This document shows positions 45,095 through 56,485 of a DNA stretch of 64,000 nt, one piece after another. Within the stretch, counting starts at the first letter, position 1. Every line of letters starts with the position of its first letter. This DNA comes from Ovis canadensis (taxonomy: Eukaryota > Chordata > Mammalia > Artiodactyla > Bovidae). Position numbers and translations under genes: made by a program. A model generated the notes under the pieces. It did no database searches and was not told where the DNA came from. It was given only the letters and a program-made list of their open reading frames with translations. The stretch is from the NCBI RefSeq assembly GCF_042477335.2, contig NC_091245.1, positions 34,730,501 to 34,794,500 of the forward strand, written 5' to 3'.

Positions 45095-45310
45095 AGTACC
45101 TATGCTGAACCAGATTCTATGTCAAGTCCTTTAATGCATTATTCATTACACCATGTGATAATAACTCTTTAATGTGGGTACTATTATCTTCATTTGACGA
45201 GGCTCAGAGTAGTGCAGTCAACTGTCTAGAGTAACAATTTCTACTAGTAAATATAGAGTTGGCCTCAAATCCAAGTCTGACTCCAAAGCACATAATCTTC
45301 CTATTATATT
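45095..45310 (-). repeat. MIR SINE relic, antisense
   Basis: Reverse MIR: tcaagtcctttaatgcatta, gggtactattatcttcattt, then caaatccaagtctgactcca. Confidence 0.75.
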
Positions 45311-45520
45311 GTGCTCTCTCCCAGTGGAGACTTCAGATAAACATATTTTAGAAACTATATGTTAAAATATGAGACATTTCATTGCAGTTTAACATTCTCT
45401 ATTCTGGTTGTCCTGAATTCAAGCAATAAATCCCATCTCAGGGAGCTCTCAAAAGAGATCACAATGTATTAATTAGTTTATATTCTGGGTGACAAAATGA
45501 GAGAATTATTGGAAGTATCT

Positions 45521-45735
45521 TCCCAAGTGGTGCTAGTGTAAAGAACCCTTCTGTCCACGCAGGAGGCACAAGAGACATGTGTTAGATTCCCAGGTCGGGA
45601 AGATCTCCTGGAGGAGGGCATGGCAACTCACTCCAGTATTCTTGCCTGGTGAATCTCATGGACAGAGAAGCCTGGTGGGCTATAGTCCATAGGTTCTCTA
45701 AGAGTCGGACATGACTGAAGCCATTTAACACACAG
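45521..45735 (+). mobile_element. Bov-tA SINE
   Basis: Head cccaagtggtgctagtgtaa to tcggacatgactgaagccat. A short flanking gtatct (45515-45520, 45742-45747) may be the TSD. Confidence 0.9.
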
Positions 45736-45747
45736 CCATAGGTATCT

Positions 45748-46228
45748 CACAGCTCCAAGGCTAGGCAAATGTTGGATATAGTTGGAGCCCAGGAACTATT
45801 GGAACCAGAGACTCCAATACTGATGGGATATTATCTTGTCACTGTTTCTCTCTGTGTACGCCTTCATTCTTCTCTTTTACTGGAAGCCCGTAATTTATAC
45901 AAAGCAAAACTATAGCCCTTAAGAGCTCCAGAGTCATACATCTTGGCGCTTCAGATAATGAGACAGGTTGAAAGAACTCTTTCTAAAAATCCCAAAGTAA
46001 GGTCTCATTGGCCCAAAGTTCAAGTATATACCTTTCTCACCCCTAGAGCTAGAGTCTTGGGTAGAGTCACACTCTTGTCACATGGCAGGTCCCACAGTAA
46101 CTATGTGACTGGAGCTAGAAGACAAGCAGAGCAAGTTCCAGAAAACAACTAGGAGTAGGCAAGAATTTCTCTGATGTCTGTTCTACAAAGCAATCAGAGA
46201 TGTCCAGAAACCATATTTAGAGGTGATT
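45748..46228. other. No gene seen
   Basis: Unassigned sequence. The forward frame 45943-46152 has no domain. Confidence 0.4.
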
Positions 46229-46238
46229 AGAGAAGAAG

Positions 46239-47735
46239 CATCACTAAAAACAAAGCTAGTGGAGGTGATGGAATTCCAGTTGAGCTATTTCAAATCCTAA
46301 AAGATGATGCTGTGAAAGTGCTGCATTCAATATGAAAACAAATTTGGAAAACTCAGCAGTGACCACAGGACTGGAAAAGGTCAGTTTTCATTCCAGTCCC
46401 AAAGAAAGCCAATGCCAAAGAAAGCTCAAACTACCATACAATTGCACTCATCTCACACACTAGCAAAGTAATGCTCGAAATTCTTGAAGCCAGGCTTCAA
46501 CAGTATGTGAACCGTGAACTTCCAGATGTTCAAGCTGTATTTAGAAAAGGCAGAGGAACCAGAGATCAAATTGCCAACATCCACTGGATCATCAAAAAAG
46601 CGAGAGTTCCAGAAAAACATCTATTTCTGCTTTATTGACTATGCCAAAGCCTTTGACTCTGTGGATCACAACAAACTATGAAAAATTCTGAAAGAGATGG
46701 GAATACCAGACCACCTGACCTGCCTCCTGAGAAATCTGTATGCAGGTCAAGAAGCAACAGTTAGAACTGGACATGGAACAATAGACTAATTCCAAATCAG
46801 GAAAGGAGTACATCAAGGCTGTATATTGCCACCCTGCTTATTCAACTTATATGCAGAGTACATAATGTGAAATGCCAGGCTGGATGAAGCACAAGCTGGA
46901 ATCAAGATTGCTGGAAGAAATATCAATAACCTCAGATACGCAGATGATACCACCCTTATGGCAGAAAGTGAAGAAGAACTAAAGAGCCTCTTGATGAAAG
47001 TGAAAGAAGAGAGTTGGCTTAAAGAAAGAAAAAGTTGGCTTAAAACTCAACATTCAGAAAACTAAGATCATGGCATCGAGTCCCATCACTTCATGGCAAA
47101 TAGATGGGGAAACAATGGAAACAGTGACAGACTTAATTTTGGGAGGCTCCAAAACCACTGCAGATGGTGACTGTAGCCATGAAATTAAAAGACGCTTGCT
47201 CCTTGGAAGAAAAGCTATGACCAACCTAGACAGAATATTAAAAAAGCAGAGACATTACTTTGTCAAAAAAACGCTGTCTAGTCAAAGCTATGATTTTTCC
47301 AGTAGTCATGTATGGATGTGAGTGTTGGACTATAAAGAAAGCTGAGTGCTAAAGAATGGATGCTTTTGAACTGTGGTGTTAGAGAAGACTTCTGAGAGTC
47401 CCTTGGACTGCAAGGAGATTCAACCAGTCCATCCTAAAGGAAATCAGTTCTGAATATTCACTGGAAGGACTGATGCTAAAGCTGAAACTCCAATCCTTTG
47501 GCCACCTGATGCGAAGAACTGACTCACTGGAAAAGACCCTGATGCTAGAAAAGATTGAAGGCAGGAGGAGTAGGGAACAACAGAGGATGAGATGGTTGCA
47601 TGGCATCACCAGCTTGATGGACATGAGCTTGAGTAAGCTCTGGGAGTTGGTGATGGACAGGGAAGCTTGGCATGCTCCAGTTCATGGGGTTGCAAAGAGT
47701 TGGACACGACTCAGCAACTGAACTGAACTGAACTG
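46239..47735 (+). mobile_element. BovB LINE, 1497 bp, with perfect 10-bp TSD
   Basis: 5'-truncated at the start of the RT domain and complete at the 3' end (gaactgaactgaactg). The duplication agagaagaag at 46229-46238 and 47736-47745 is perfect. Confidence 0.96.
46250..47700 (+). pseudogene. BovB reverse transcriptase, multiply disrupted
   Basis: The RT blocks and YADD (near 46939) are recognisable, but conserved tryptophan codons have become stops: TGG to TGA near 46679 and TGG to TAA near 46788. A one- or two-base loss near 46605 shifts frame, and a 21-bp spaced repeat of agttggcttaaa (47012-47023, 47033-47044) disrupts the linker. Not functional. Confidence 0.9.
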
Positions 47736-47745
47736 AGAGAAGAAG

Positions 47746-48381
47746 GGTAACAATATTTCCAGGTCGGGAGACTGGTGGGAAAGAGAATTCCAAATAGACC
47801 TGGAAGGATGGCTATGATTTGAGCATATGGAGATGGGAGGCCTTACCAGGTGGGGAAGCAATGTTCCAAATACATAGTCTAGTTAGGAGTTGGCTGTGTA
47901 ATAACACAAAGACACAGCTGTAAATTAAATTTAGTGGCATGGAGGAAAATATATATGAAGATGTGATAAAGAAGACCTGACTTTGAGGAAGGAGGGACAG
48001 CTTCCTTTGAAAAGTGATGTTTCAGTTGTGCTCAGAAGGATGAGTAGACAAAAACAAGTGAAGACCTGGGATGATAGAGGGAACATTTCTAGATGGAAGG
48101 AAATGTATGTTAAAGATCCTGTCGTGGGGGAAGCAAGTCAGATTTGTGCAACTAGAACAACAGCTGCTTCTGATCTCTTTCTGGATCTTGGCTAAAGCCC
48201 ACTGAGGTTATCTCTTTATGCAAACCTAACCAGGTCATCTACCTACCTAAAACTCTTATATTACTTCCCATTACCTAGAACAGAACTTTCCAACAGCATC
48301 AGGGCACATTGCTGTGTCACAAATGACTTATAGAGTCCCTCCATCCCGGGAGTAGGCATCCTCTTCCATTTACTCCATTGT
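47746..48381 (-). repeat. L2 relic, antisense (partial)
   Basis: Positions about 48000-48110 match the reverse of the L2 segment around the ORF2 end (aaaagtgatgtttcagttgt, then gctcagaaggatgagtagac). The margins are unclear. Confidence 0.45.
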
Positions 48382-48388
48382 GCCATAG

Positions 48389-48636
48389 GAAATCCCACTC
48401 CAGTACTCTTGCCTGGAAAATCCCACTGATGGAGGAGCCTGGTAGGCTGCGGTCCATGGGGTCGTGAAGAGTCGGACATGACTGAGTGATTTCACTTTCA
48501 TGCATTGGAGAAGGAAATGGCAACCCACTCCTGTGTTCTTGCCTGGAGAATCCCAGGGGCCGGGGAGCCTGGTGGGCTGACATCTATGGGGTCGCACAGA
48601 GTCAGACATGACTGACGTGACTTGGCAGCAGCAGCA
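48389..48636 (+). mobile_element. Bov-A2 SINE
   Basis: Two forward monomers joined at tttcatgcattggagaagga, ending in (gca)n. A 7-bp flank gccatag (48382-48388, 48637-48643) is a plausible TSD. Confidence 0.93.
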
Positions 48637-48643
48637 GCCATAG

Positions 48644-49127
48644 TAAATAAAATATGCTCTAATTTTCTATGTGCACCATGATGAGACAAAAGCTGAAAAG
48701 CACCAAGGAGAATAAAATTCCAATATGTAGCTTACAACTTAGTTCTCCTCTCTAATTTCACTGCCATGTACATCAGTCACAGTCTTTCAATTCACCTTCA
48801 TGATAAAGACACAGATGAAACTTAGTAGGGAGCTGGGACAATGTAATTTCCTTCCACCTTTCCTCCCTACTTGCTTTCAGAGTAGCCTCTGTAGATGCCT
48901 TCATGAAACTGATTCCTGAGGATTAGGTCCTCCTTTGCACTCTCTTCTTTTCTATAAACACGAGGCATATACAACTCATTAATATTTTCCCCCAGCCCTC
49001 CTCCTACCACACACCATCAAACAAAATGGTTTCACACTGCTGTCCCCTTTCACTTCCCCCCTCTTCCTGGAATGCCCTGATCCAAATCCCTTGGAGTCTA
49101 ATAATGAGGGATAATAACGTGGTAATA
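48644..49127. other. No gene seen
   Basis: Unassigned sequence with L2-like wording near 49040-49090 (ttcctggaatgccctgatcc). Confidence 0.4.
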
Positions 49128-49247
49128 GTTTAGTCGCTAAGTCACGTCCGACTCTTGCCACCCCATGGACTGTAAGCTGCCAGACTCTTTAGCCCATGGG
49201 ATTTCCCAGGCAAGAATACTGGAGTGGGTTGCCATTTCCTTCTCCAT
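49128..49247 (-). mobile_element. Bov-A monomer SINE, antisense
   Basis: tcgctaagtcacgtccgact through gggttgccatttccttctcc, one monomer only. Confidence 0.88.
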
Positions 49248-49605
49248 GGTTATTAATAAGTACTGCAAAAAAAATATGATTACATTTGTGAGCAAAGAAG
49301 ATGAGGAAGCCCTGGCTAACCAGAGTTAAAGGGTGACTTCACCACAGGATTTCTCAGCATTTTCCACATGGTGAGTTGCACTGTGAATTTCTAGGAAGGA
49401 TAGTTATTTGGGATCCTGAGTTTCCCAAAACTCCTTAACCACAGAGCCACTGTAGGTGGAACATCTGTGGGATGCGGAAACGTTCCCAAGGTCATATAGA
49501 TGGGAATATGAAGAAATATGGGGTTTGTGTTTCGGATGCAGAGAAGTCAAGGAGGAGGAAGATGGTGAGACAGAGAAGGCAGATGAGAAAAAGGAGGAGG
49601 GGGAG

Positions 49606-49776
49606 TGGGAGGTCATCTATTTTACATATTGTAATATACATGTTTCAATGCTATTCTCTCAAATTATCCCACCCTCACCTTCTCCCACAGAGTCCAAAAG
49701 TCTGTTCTTTACCTCTGTGTCTCTTTTGCTGACTTGCATATAAGGTTATCATTACCATCTTTCTAAATTCCTTGTA
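49606..49776 (-). mobile_element. Internal L1 fragment bounded by 12-bp duplication
   Basis: Positions 49611-49770 are nearly identical (about 4 differences in 160) to 51284-51443 of the bovid L1 downstream, that is, an internal 3'-UTR piece with neither L1 end nor poly(A). The duplication gaggagggggag occurs at 49594-49605 and 49777-49788. Five- and six-base fillers (tggga; the last bases cttgta) lie at the edges. This is atypical for ordinary L1 insertion. Confidence 0.9.
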
Positions 49777-49799
49777 GAGGAGGGGGAGCCTCTACAAGG
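49770..49799. repeat. 11-bp perfect hairpin at L1-fragment edge
   Basis: The arms 49770-49780 (ccttgtagagg) and 49789-49799 (cctctacaagg) are perfect reverse complements with an 8-base loop agggggag. The left arm is made partly of the filler at the L1-fragment edge. Confidence 0.95.
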
Positions 49800-50681
49800 A
49801 TGAAGGCTCCCCTTCAAAACCTAGAGATTTATCAGATTGCCCCTATCTACACGGAATTAGTTTTTCCCTTGGCAGAATCTCCCAGAATTGGGCTTGTGTG
49901 GAGGGTAAAAAATTAAGTTAGACAAAGTCATCTTCTGCTGCTACTTGGGAATCTGGTTAATAACTATCCCTAGAGGGTGAGGAGCATGCCTCTCCTTTTT
50001 CATCAAGGTCTCAGCCGTAAGGATGGTCACCACTTGCTGTGACGACGGCTTTTGTAGCAGCGTTTCCTTCTGTATCACAAACAATAGCTCTTCATGCCCT
50101 GGTCAGAGTTCACTTAAGGAAGGACATTCTAATGACCGTGCTGATGACCGTGGCATCATTACTTAATATTCTACCAGGACAGTACATTCATAACTACTTG
50201 ACCAACAATATACTAGTACTAATAATAATTTACTGATCACAGTAAATTTACTGATCACAATTTACCATACATCAGGAACAGTGCAAAACAATGTGCATAA
50301 TCAGTATTCAAAGCATGGCAGTAGGTGATTATAAATATGCCTTTTTTGTCCTCATAACTGCATGAGTTGCTTAATAACCTGGGTTGCAATTAAGTCATAT
50401 TTTAATGGTTAAACATTTTGCTGAGCATGACTCTGGCTTCCCTCTTTCATTTTGCTTCTTCTCTTTGAATTGCTTTCCTCATCCAAAAACTCAGGCTATT
50501 TCTAATAACTCTCAAAGGAGGAAAAGGACGCTTTAATCCGTGTATGAGTGCCTCTGCTTTCTAGCTTCTGACACTATTGCATGGGGTCATCATCACAGTC
50601 TGGTCCTGCCTAGTCACCTTCATGCTCACCTCCTGCCTAGTGCCATTCTTACTTTTTCAGACCCTTTCAAAGCTTCAGAGG
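49800..50681. other. No gene seen
   Basis: Unassigned. The 50410-50660 portion has an L2-like pyrimidine-rich wording without firm match. Confidence 0.4.
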
Positions 50682-50707
50682 TTTTTTTTTTTTTTTTTTT
50701 TTTTTTT
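50682..50707. repeat. Poly(T), 26 bases
   Basis: An uninterrupted T run. It could be the reverse of a retrotransposed poly(A) tail. The downstream 160 bases match no repeat or gene I know. Confidence 0.95.
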
Positions 50708-50879
50708 AAGGAAGGACAACACTATCTTCTCAGTGCTATTCTTGGCCATGGTTGCTCCGCATCTGTGCTTCCAACTATCCTCAAAGCATTTCCACCAGCA
50801 GAATCAGAGGCCACACAGTTGATTGAAATGATCTTCCCTTTGTACTCACAGTGGTAAAAAAAGATATTTCCTTGTCAAT

Positions 50880-51042
50880 GAGATGTAGGTTCGATCTGTG
50901 CATCGGGAAGATCCCCTGGAGAAGGAAATGGCCACTCACTCCAATATTCTTGCCTGAGAAATCCCATGGCAGAGGAGCCTGACAGGCTACACTACATGGG
51001 GTCGCAAAAGAGTTGGACAAGGCTTAGCAACTAAACAACAGT
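50880..51042 (+). mobile_element. Bov-tA SINE, 5' truncated
   Basis: Starts within the head (gatgtaggttcgatctgtgc) and continues through ccaatattcttgcctgagaa to ggacaaggcttagcaactaa. Confidence 0.87.
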
Positions 51043-51074
51043 AACAATAATCAGTCAAGAAATTTCCTCATGGG

Positions 51075-52062
51075 ATTTAAAAATTTTTATTTATTTACTT
51101 TAATTGGAGGCTAATTACAACATTGTGGTGGGTTTTGCCATACATCGACATGAATCAGCCATGGGTATACATGTGTCCTCCTCATCCTGAAACCCCCTCC
51201 CACCTCCCTCCCCACCCCATCCCTCTGGGTTTTCCCAGAGGACTGGCTTTGAGTGCCCTGCTTTATGCATCGAACTTGCACTGGTCATCTATTTTACATA
51301 TTGTAATATACATGTTTCAATGCTATTCTCTCAAATTATCCCACCCTCGCCTTCTCCCACAGAGTCCAAAAGTCTGTTCTTTACCTCTGTGTCTCTTTTG
51401 CTGACCTGCATATAAGGTTATCATTACCATTTTCCTAAATTCCACATATATGCGTTAATATACTGTATTGGGGTTTCTCTTTCTGACTGACTTCACTCTA
51501 TATAATAGGCTCCAGTTTCATCCACCTCATTAGAACTGACTAAAATGCATTATTTTTGTAGCTGAGTAATATTCCATTGTGCTTTTGTGTCAGAACTTCC
51601 TTATCCATTCATCTGCTGGTGGACATTTATGTTGCTTCCATGCCCTAGCTATCGTAAACAGTGCTGCAATGAACATTAGGGTACATGTGTCTCTTTCAAT
51701 TCTGGTTTCCTCATACGGCAATTCTATTTCCAGTTTTTTAAGGAATCTCCACACTGTTCTCCATAGTGGCTGTACTAGTTTGCATTCCCACCAACAGTGT
51801 AAGAGGGTTCCCTTTTCTCCACACTCTCTCCAGCATTTACTGTTTGTAGACTTTTTGATGACAGCCATTCTGAGCATGAGATGGTACTTCATTGTGGTTT
51901 TGATCTGCATTTCTTTGATAATAAGTGATTTTGAGCATCTTTCCATGTGTTTGTTAGCCATCTGTATGTCTTCTTTGGAGAAATGTCCGTTTAGTTCTCT
52001 GGCTCACTTTTTGATTGGGTCGTTTATTTTTCTGGTTTTGAGCTGCATGAGCTCAAGCAGCT
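51075..52062 (-). mobile_element. Bovid L1, 3' kilobase, antisense
   Basis: Begins with the reverse terminus (taattggaggctaattacaa), passes through the 3' UTR (gttttgccatacatcgacat, ccatccctctgggttttccc), and enters the end of ORF2 (tccattgtgcttttgtgtca). 5'-truncated near 52062. Less diverged than the old L1 at 6325. No clear TSD. Confidence 0.93.
51590..51961 (-). pseudogene. L1 ORF2 C-terminal fragment
   Basis: A 123-codon frame reads as the cysteine-rich C-terminus of L1 ORF2p ([17 protein letters not shown], then [18 protein letters not shown], then [14 protein letters not shown]). It lacks the endonuclease and RT domains. A fragment of a truncated element, not a gene. Confidence 0.9.
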
Positions 52063-52499
52063 CATTTTTTTCTTTTTTAAAGGAACCCTCACTATCCTTT
52101 TTGCCAGGAGACTTCAGCTGGGCTGTCTCTAGTCCATACTACAGCTGAATACCCAAAGGAAAGTTCTGGTCTCAATGCCTTGAGTCTCTATGCAAATATT
52201 TCTATAGCCATCCAAGAGATTTTCTTCAAATATGAAGGGAGAGCAGCCTCCCAAAGCCACAAATAAAAGACTTTTTTACAGAATTCCCTTAGGCACTGTG
52301 TGCCCACTTGCCTTACGTATGTGCAACTAGAAAGGGCCATCATGTGAAGAGACACCTTCCAGATCAAAGAAAGATGACTCTACTGGTGTCCAGGCTTTTT
52401 TCCTAGGCAGAGAGGCAATTTTAAAATGGCAGCTTACTTAAAAAAGTGTTTTGGACCCCACTCAGATATTCCACTACATTTACACCACTGTCCTTTCTC
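52063..52499. other. No gene seen
   Basis: Unassigned sequence with no named repeat. Confidence 0.4.
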
Positions 52500-53010
52500 G
52501 GTCCGGTTTACTGGCTCCTTCTGTTTCTCCTATGCTCTAAACATGAGTTCATAATCCTCTGCTCTGCTTTGCTCTTTCTCTTGACATCTAAATTCCAGCT
52601 TCAGCAGCCACTATGTTGGTGACTCTACAACTTTCGTTTTCTCCCCAGAGCTCTGTTGGGTACCTACCTAGAGTCTGGCGCTTACATGGTGCCCAATAAA
52701 TTCCTTACCTCTAACTGCCAAAGGACATCATCAGTTATACAGCCCCTTTCATCAGAAGTTAAACATGTCTAAAACTGAGCTTTTCTTCCCATAGAAATGG
52801 ACCCTCTCCAAGTCTTCTACCCTTAGTCAGTGATGCCATCAGCTTCTCCATCAAACTTCAAGTCAGTAAGGTTATCTGAGTCAATTTCTCCCCACTACCT
52901 GCTCTCTCTTCTGGCCCATTTCTGCACTTGTCAAATGGGGATAATAATAGTGCCTCCCTCTTAGCACCCTGCATATAGAAGGCAATAAATGCTCAGCTTT
53001 ATTAATTTTT
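52500..53010 (+). repeat. L2 relic followed by MIR 3' half
   Basis: L2-like wording at about 52740-52890 (aacatgtctaaaactgagct, then cttcaagtcagtaaggttat). Then a clear MIR core at 52930-52950 (gtcaaatggggataataata) with the tail ggcaataaatgctcag. Confidence 0.6.
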
Positions 53011-53520
53011 AAATTCAGGAGCTATATTTTCTGTAACTGGAACCTTGTCATGGTCGTCTGAGGACAAAGGATGGACCCCTACTTAAATGGTGGTTCTTAG
53101 TGTGATGACACTGTTCACACAGTAAAAATGTTATTAAATATAAAAGGGGACATATAATTTATTACTCATATAATGAGACTTTCTGGGGAGACCAGAGTGG
53201 CTGCCAAGCACATCCAAAAATGGCTTGAGAGAGGGCAGGGGCAGGAAACTTGGTTGGGATTTTATGGCAGCTGCGGGGTGAGGATGGGGTGAGGGTTCCC
53301 ATGCATGATTTAAGCTTCTCACTGGTGCTAAAGGACGGAGTACTGGACTTATCAGCGTGCCCAGCTATGGCATTCAGGGGAAAGAAGAGGGTGAGGCTTA
53401 GAAGCATCAAAAAAAAAAAAAGAGTAAGATTCTTTACTATAAAGCTTATAGCGCAGATCTCAGCCAGTCAGCTACCACATCTTCTCAATTTTTAATTTGA
53501 ATTCTCTCTAACATGTGCCT
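53011..53520. other. No gene seen
   Basis: Unassigned. A 13-base A run lies near 53409-53421. Confidence 0.4.
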
Positions 53521-53747
53521 CTAGGGGCTTCCCAGGTAGTGCCAGTGGTAAAGAACACACCTGCCAATGCAGGAGACAGAACGAGATGAGGGTTCGATCC
53601 CTGGGTTGGAAAGATACCCTGGAAGAGGAAGCGGCAACCCACTCTAGTATTCTTGCCTGGAGAATCCCATGGACAGAGGAGCCTAATGGGCTACAGTCGA
53701 TGAAGTCGCAGAGAGTCAGACATGACTGAAGCAACTCAGTTTGCACT
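53521..53747 (+). mobile_element. Bov-tA SINE with TSD
   Basis: Head gggcttcccaggtagtgcca to gtcagacatgactgaagcaa. Flanks catgtgcct (53512-53520) and catgtgctt (53748-53756) differ at one base. Confidence 0.93.
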
Positions 53748-53969
53748 CATGTGCTTTCCCCCTCCTCTCTTATGGTCCTAAATGAATAAAGTTTCCAATC
53801 ACTTTTTAAATTCAAGTAGCACAAAACCTGCTTTCTGGATTTCCTACCACTATTTCTCTGACCTCTTGTTCTCTTTGTCCACAACCATTTTTTTGCTACT
53901 GTAATAGCACAAATGTAAGCTTCCTTCTCACTATGAGGTTCAAAGAGGTTTTGCATGTGACTTTTTAAG

Positions 53970-54478
53970 ACATAGTCCAAAAATTCCTTGACACTCTGCC
54001 TAAAAAGAGGTGGGGTCTATGTCCCCTTCCCTTGACTCGTGAAGTGCCACAGAAATGATGCTATCAACTTCCCAGAGTAGGTCAGTAAGGGCCATGTGGT
54101 TCTACCTGGTCTTCTCAGAATGCTTGCTCCAGGGAAGCCAGCCACCCTCTAAGAAGTCTGGATTCAAGCCAGCCATGCTACAGAGGCTATGGACAGGAGC
54201 TCCTGCGGACAGCTCCAGCTGAGCTCCTGGCCAGCACCCAGCAGCAACTGCAGCCTGAGAATGAGCCACCCTGGACACCCAGACCAACCAAGACTGGCCT
54301 ACAGCCTCAGAAGACCCCTGACTCTAACCATATGAGAGACTCCAAACAAAAGTGTCTCAGTAAGCCCCTCCCAAAGGTCCAACCCACTATACTGTGACTA
54401 AATTATACAGTTGCTGTTTTATGTCACTAATTTTAGGGTAATTTGTTATGTGGTAATAATGACTAGAAAATGATCATT
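53970..54478 (+). mobile_element. MLT1-like LTR (ERVL-MaLR) relic
   Basis: The order ccagggaagccagccaccct, catgagagact-like region, and the end tgttttatgtcactaatttt, gggtaatttgttatgtggta resembles MLT1-family LTRs, which end in this wording. Non-coding, no viral gene alongside. The family is probable, not certain. Confidence 0.6.
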
Positions 54479-54519
54479 TTTGCCATTAAATGTGGACTGT
54501 CAAAGAATAATTTTTTAAG

Positions 54520-54890
54520 AATATCAACAATTATATATGTGGAATCTAAAAAAGGGATACAAATGAAATTATCTACAAAACAGAAATAGAGTTATAGATG
54601 TAGAAAATAAACTATGGTAGCCAGGGATAAGTGGGAGGATAAATTGAGAGATTGGGATTGACATATACACACTATTATATACAAAATATATAACTTACAA
54701 GGATCTGCTATGTATCACAGGAAACTCTACTCAATATTCTGTAATGGCCGATATGGGAAAAGAATCTTAAGAAGAGTGAATATATGTATATATGTATAAC
54801 TGATTCACTTTGCTGTACACTTGAAATTAATACAACATTGTAAACCAAGTATTTATAAATCTCAAATTTCTTTAAAAAAGAATATCAACA
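54520..54890 (+). mobile_element. L1 3' end
   Basis: L1 3' UTR through the terminus: tatatgtggaatctaaaaaa, gatctgctatgtatcacagg, tgattcactttgctgtacac, caacattgtaaaccaagtat, then an A-rich end. Confidence 0.85.
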
Positions 54891-55204
54891 ATTACGAAGT
54901 GAGCACAAGAGTAATCTAACTCATTAATCAAGGAGCCAGCAGATTACTAAGAGCCATTTGAAAAAACATGTGAGACACGTTTTATGCACTGAAGAAGGTA
55001 CATTGGGATAAGACTAGTCAGTTAAACACAAAATTGGACAAAACTGGTTAACGTCCTATAGGGCAATGAAAGCATAATCTTTGGGGTTATTTTTCTTCCC
55101 AACAAGTCATTTGCATCTGTACTGGGAAACAAATCTATATTATGTTTCTCCACAGACTCTGGGCCTTAAACAATAGTAAATTATGTGCCAAACCTTAGAA
55201 AATT
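54891..55204. other. No gene seen
   Basis: Unassigned sequence. Confidence 0.4.
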
Positions 55205-55402
55205 AATAACGTTACAGTAGGCCTGCCAGTACAGGTGATGCGGGAGACATGGGTTTGATCCCTGGGTTGTGAAGATCTCATGGAGTAGGAAATGGCAACC
55301 CACTCCAGTATTCCTGCCTGGAAAATCCCATGGGTAGAGGAATGTGGCGGCCTACATGAGGCTGCAAAGAGTTGGACACGGCTGAGTGACAGAGCACATA
55401 CA
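55205..55402 (+). mobile_element. Bov-tA SINE
   Basis: A partial head (cctgccagtacaggtgatgc), then aaatggcaacccactccagt and gagttggacacggctgagtg. Moderately diverged. Confidence 0.9.
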
Positions 55403-56320
55403 GACACAGGCCCGTTAGACTCGCTCCAACGTGATATCGAAAGAGTACACAGTTAAAGTTCAATCGAAGTTTTTGGTAGTGCTTTTCTTTTTAAAAAAAC
55501 CAAACAACTAGGATCTATACTAGATCTTACCTTTTCCTAAAAAACTTTCTGAGGGCCAAAAACAACACAAGTGGAGGCACAAGTGGAGGAAAAGTGGAAC
55601 TTCTGTCCCTGTGACAGACAGTGAAAAGAGATATTAAGGGGGATGATGTTCTAGCACCTTCAGACCACATCATATGTATTGTGACTATCATTTAGCAAAT
55701 CTGTGGTTTTGCTAAAAGAGAATGAAAGCTGACTACTTTTCCTTTGGAAATAATGGCCCTCTTAGTAGTAAGGATGATGTTGGGAGAATGGCCTGAATAT
55801 TGGGTTTTCAGAAAGTCTTCAGCATAGCGTGATATATTTAAGTAGAAGATATTTGTACAGAAAATCAGAACAGACCCTGGACGAGGTGTCCTTTTTTCAG
55901 TCTACCATTTACTACCTGATTTCCTGATCAGGAAAATGGGGCTAATAGAAATCATTTTCCTAATTCGGAGAGAGTGTTGGATCTCTTTACAAGAAAAAGA
56001 TTGTTATTATCATTATTACCTAGTTGAGGACACAAATGGGGGAAAGAAGGAGATTCACTCTAGCAGGTTGCTGGGCCACTGCAGCCCCACCCAAGCGGCT
56101 GGACCAGAAGCTCCTAGTGCAGCTGCCTACTACCAGTGGAATTGTCTGACTGAACAGGATGTTTTGACATATATTGACAGGGGCAGCTCAGGAAATCCCC
56201 TCTTCACCCCAGCAGTGACTCACAGGGACTCAGAGCAAAAGTGAGCTGGGGAGTCTCCTGAGCCTGAAACACACTGGATCGAGAGGAGAACTGGTCCTCC
56301 AAGGAAGGGAGGAAGTGCCA
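55403..56320. other. No gene seen
   Basis: About 900 bases unassigned. The forward 102-codon frame at 55936-56244 has no recognisable domain or splice evidence. I leave it uncalled. Confidence 0.4.
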
Positions 56321-56321
56321 C

Positions 56322-56485
56322 TGCAGGCTTTGGAGTCACAGAGAATTGAATTAAACCCTGGCTCTGCCACTCTGTGGCCATGTGACACCAGAAAAGTTTC
56401 TAATGCTCTTTGAGTTTCAGTGGCCTCATACGTAAAGTGAAGATGATCATACCCAGCTCAAAGAGTTGGTGGGAGATTTGAAACT
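56322..56485 (+). repeat. MIR SINE relic
   Basis: gcaggctttggagtcacaga, ccctggctctgccactctgt, gtgaagatgatcatacccag in MIR order. Confidence 0.75.

Noticed and set aside
50540..50857. 105-codon frame with a phenylalanine run
   Set aside because: The run is the T26 tract, not protein coding.
53970..54478. Possible exon in the GC-richer stretch
   Set aside because: The sequence follows an MLT1-like LTR pattern and the reverse frame at 54102-54287 has no domain.
55936..56244. 102-codon forward frame
   Set aside because: No domain or similarity I recognise and no supporting exon structure. It could be tested with RNA-seq.
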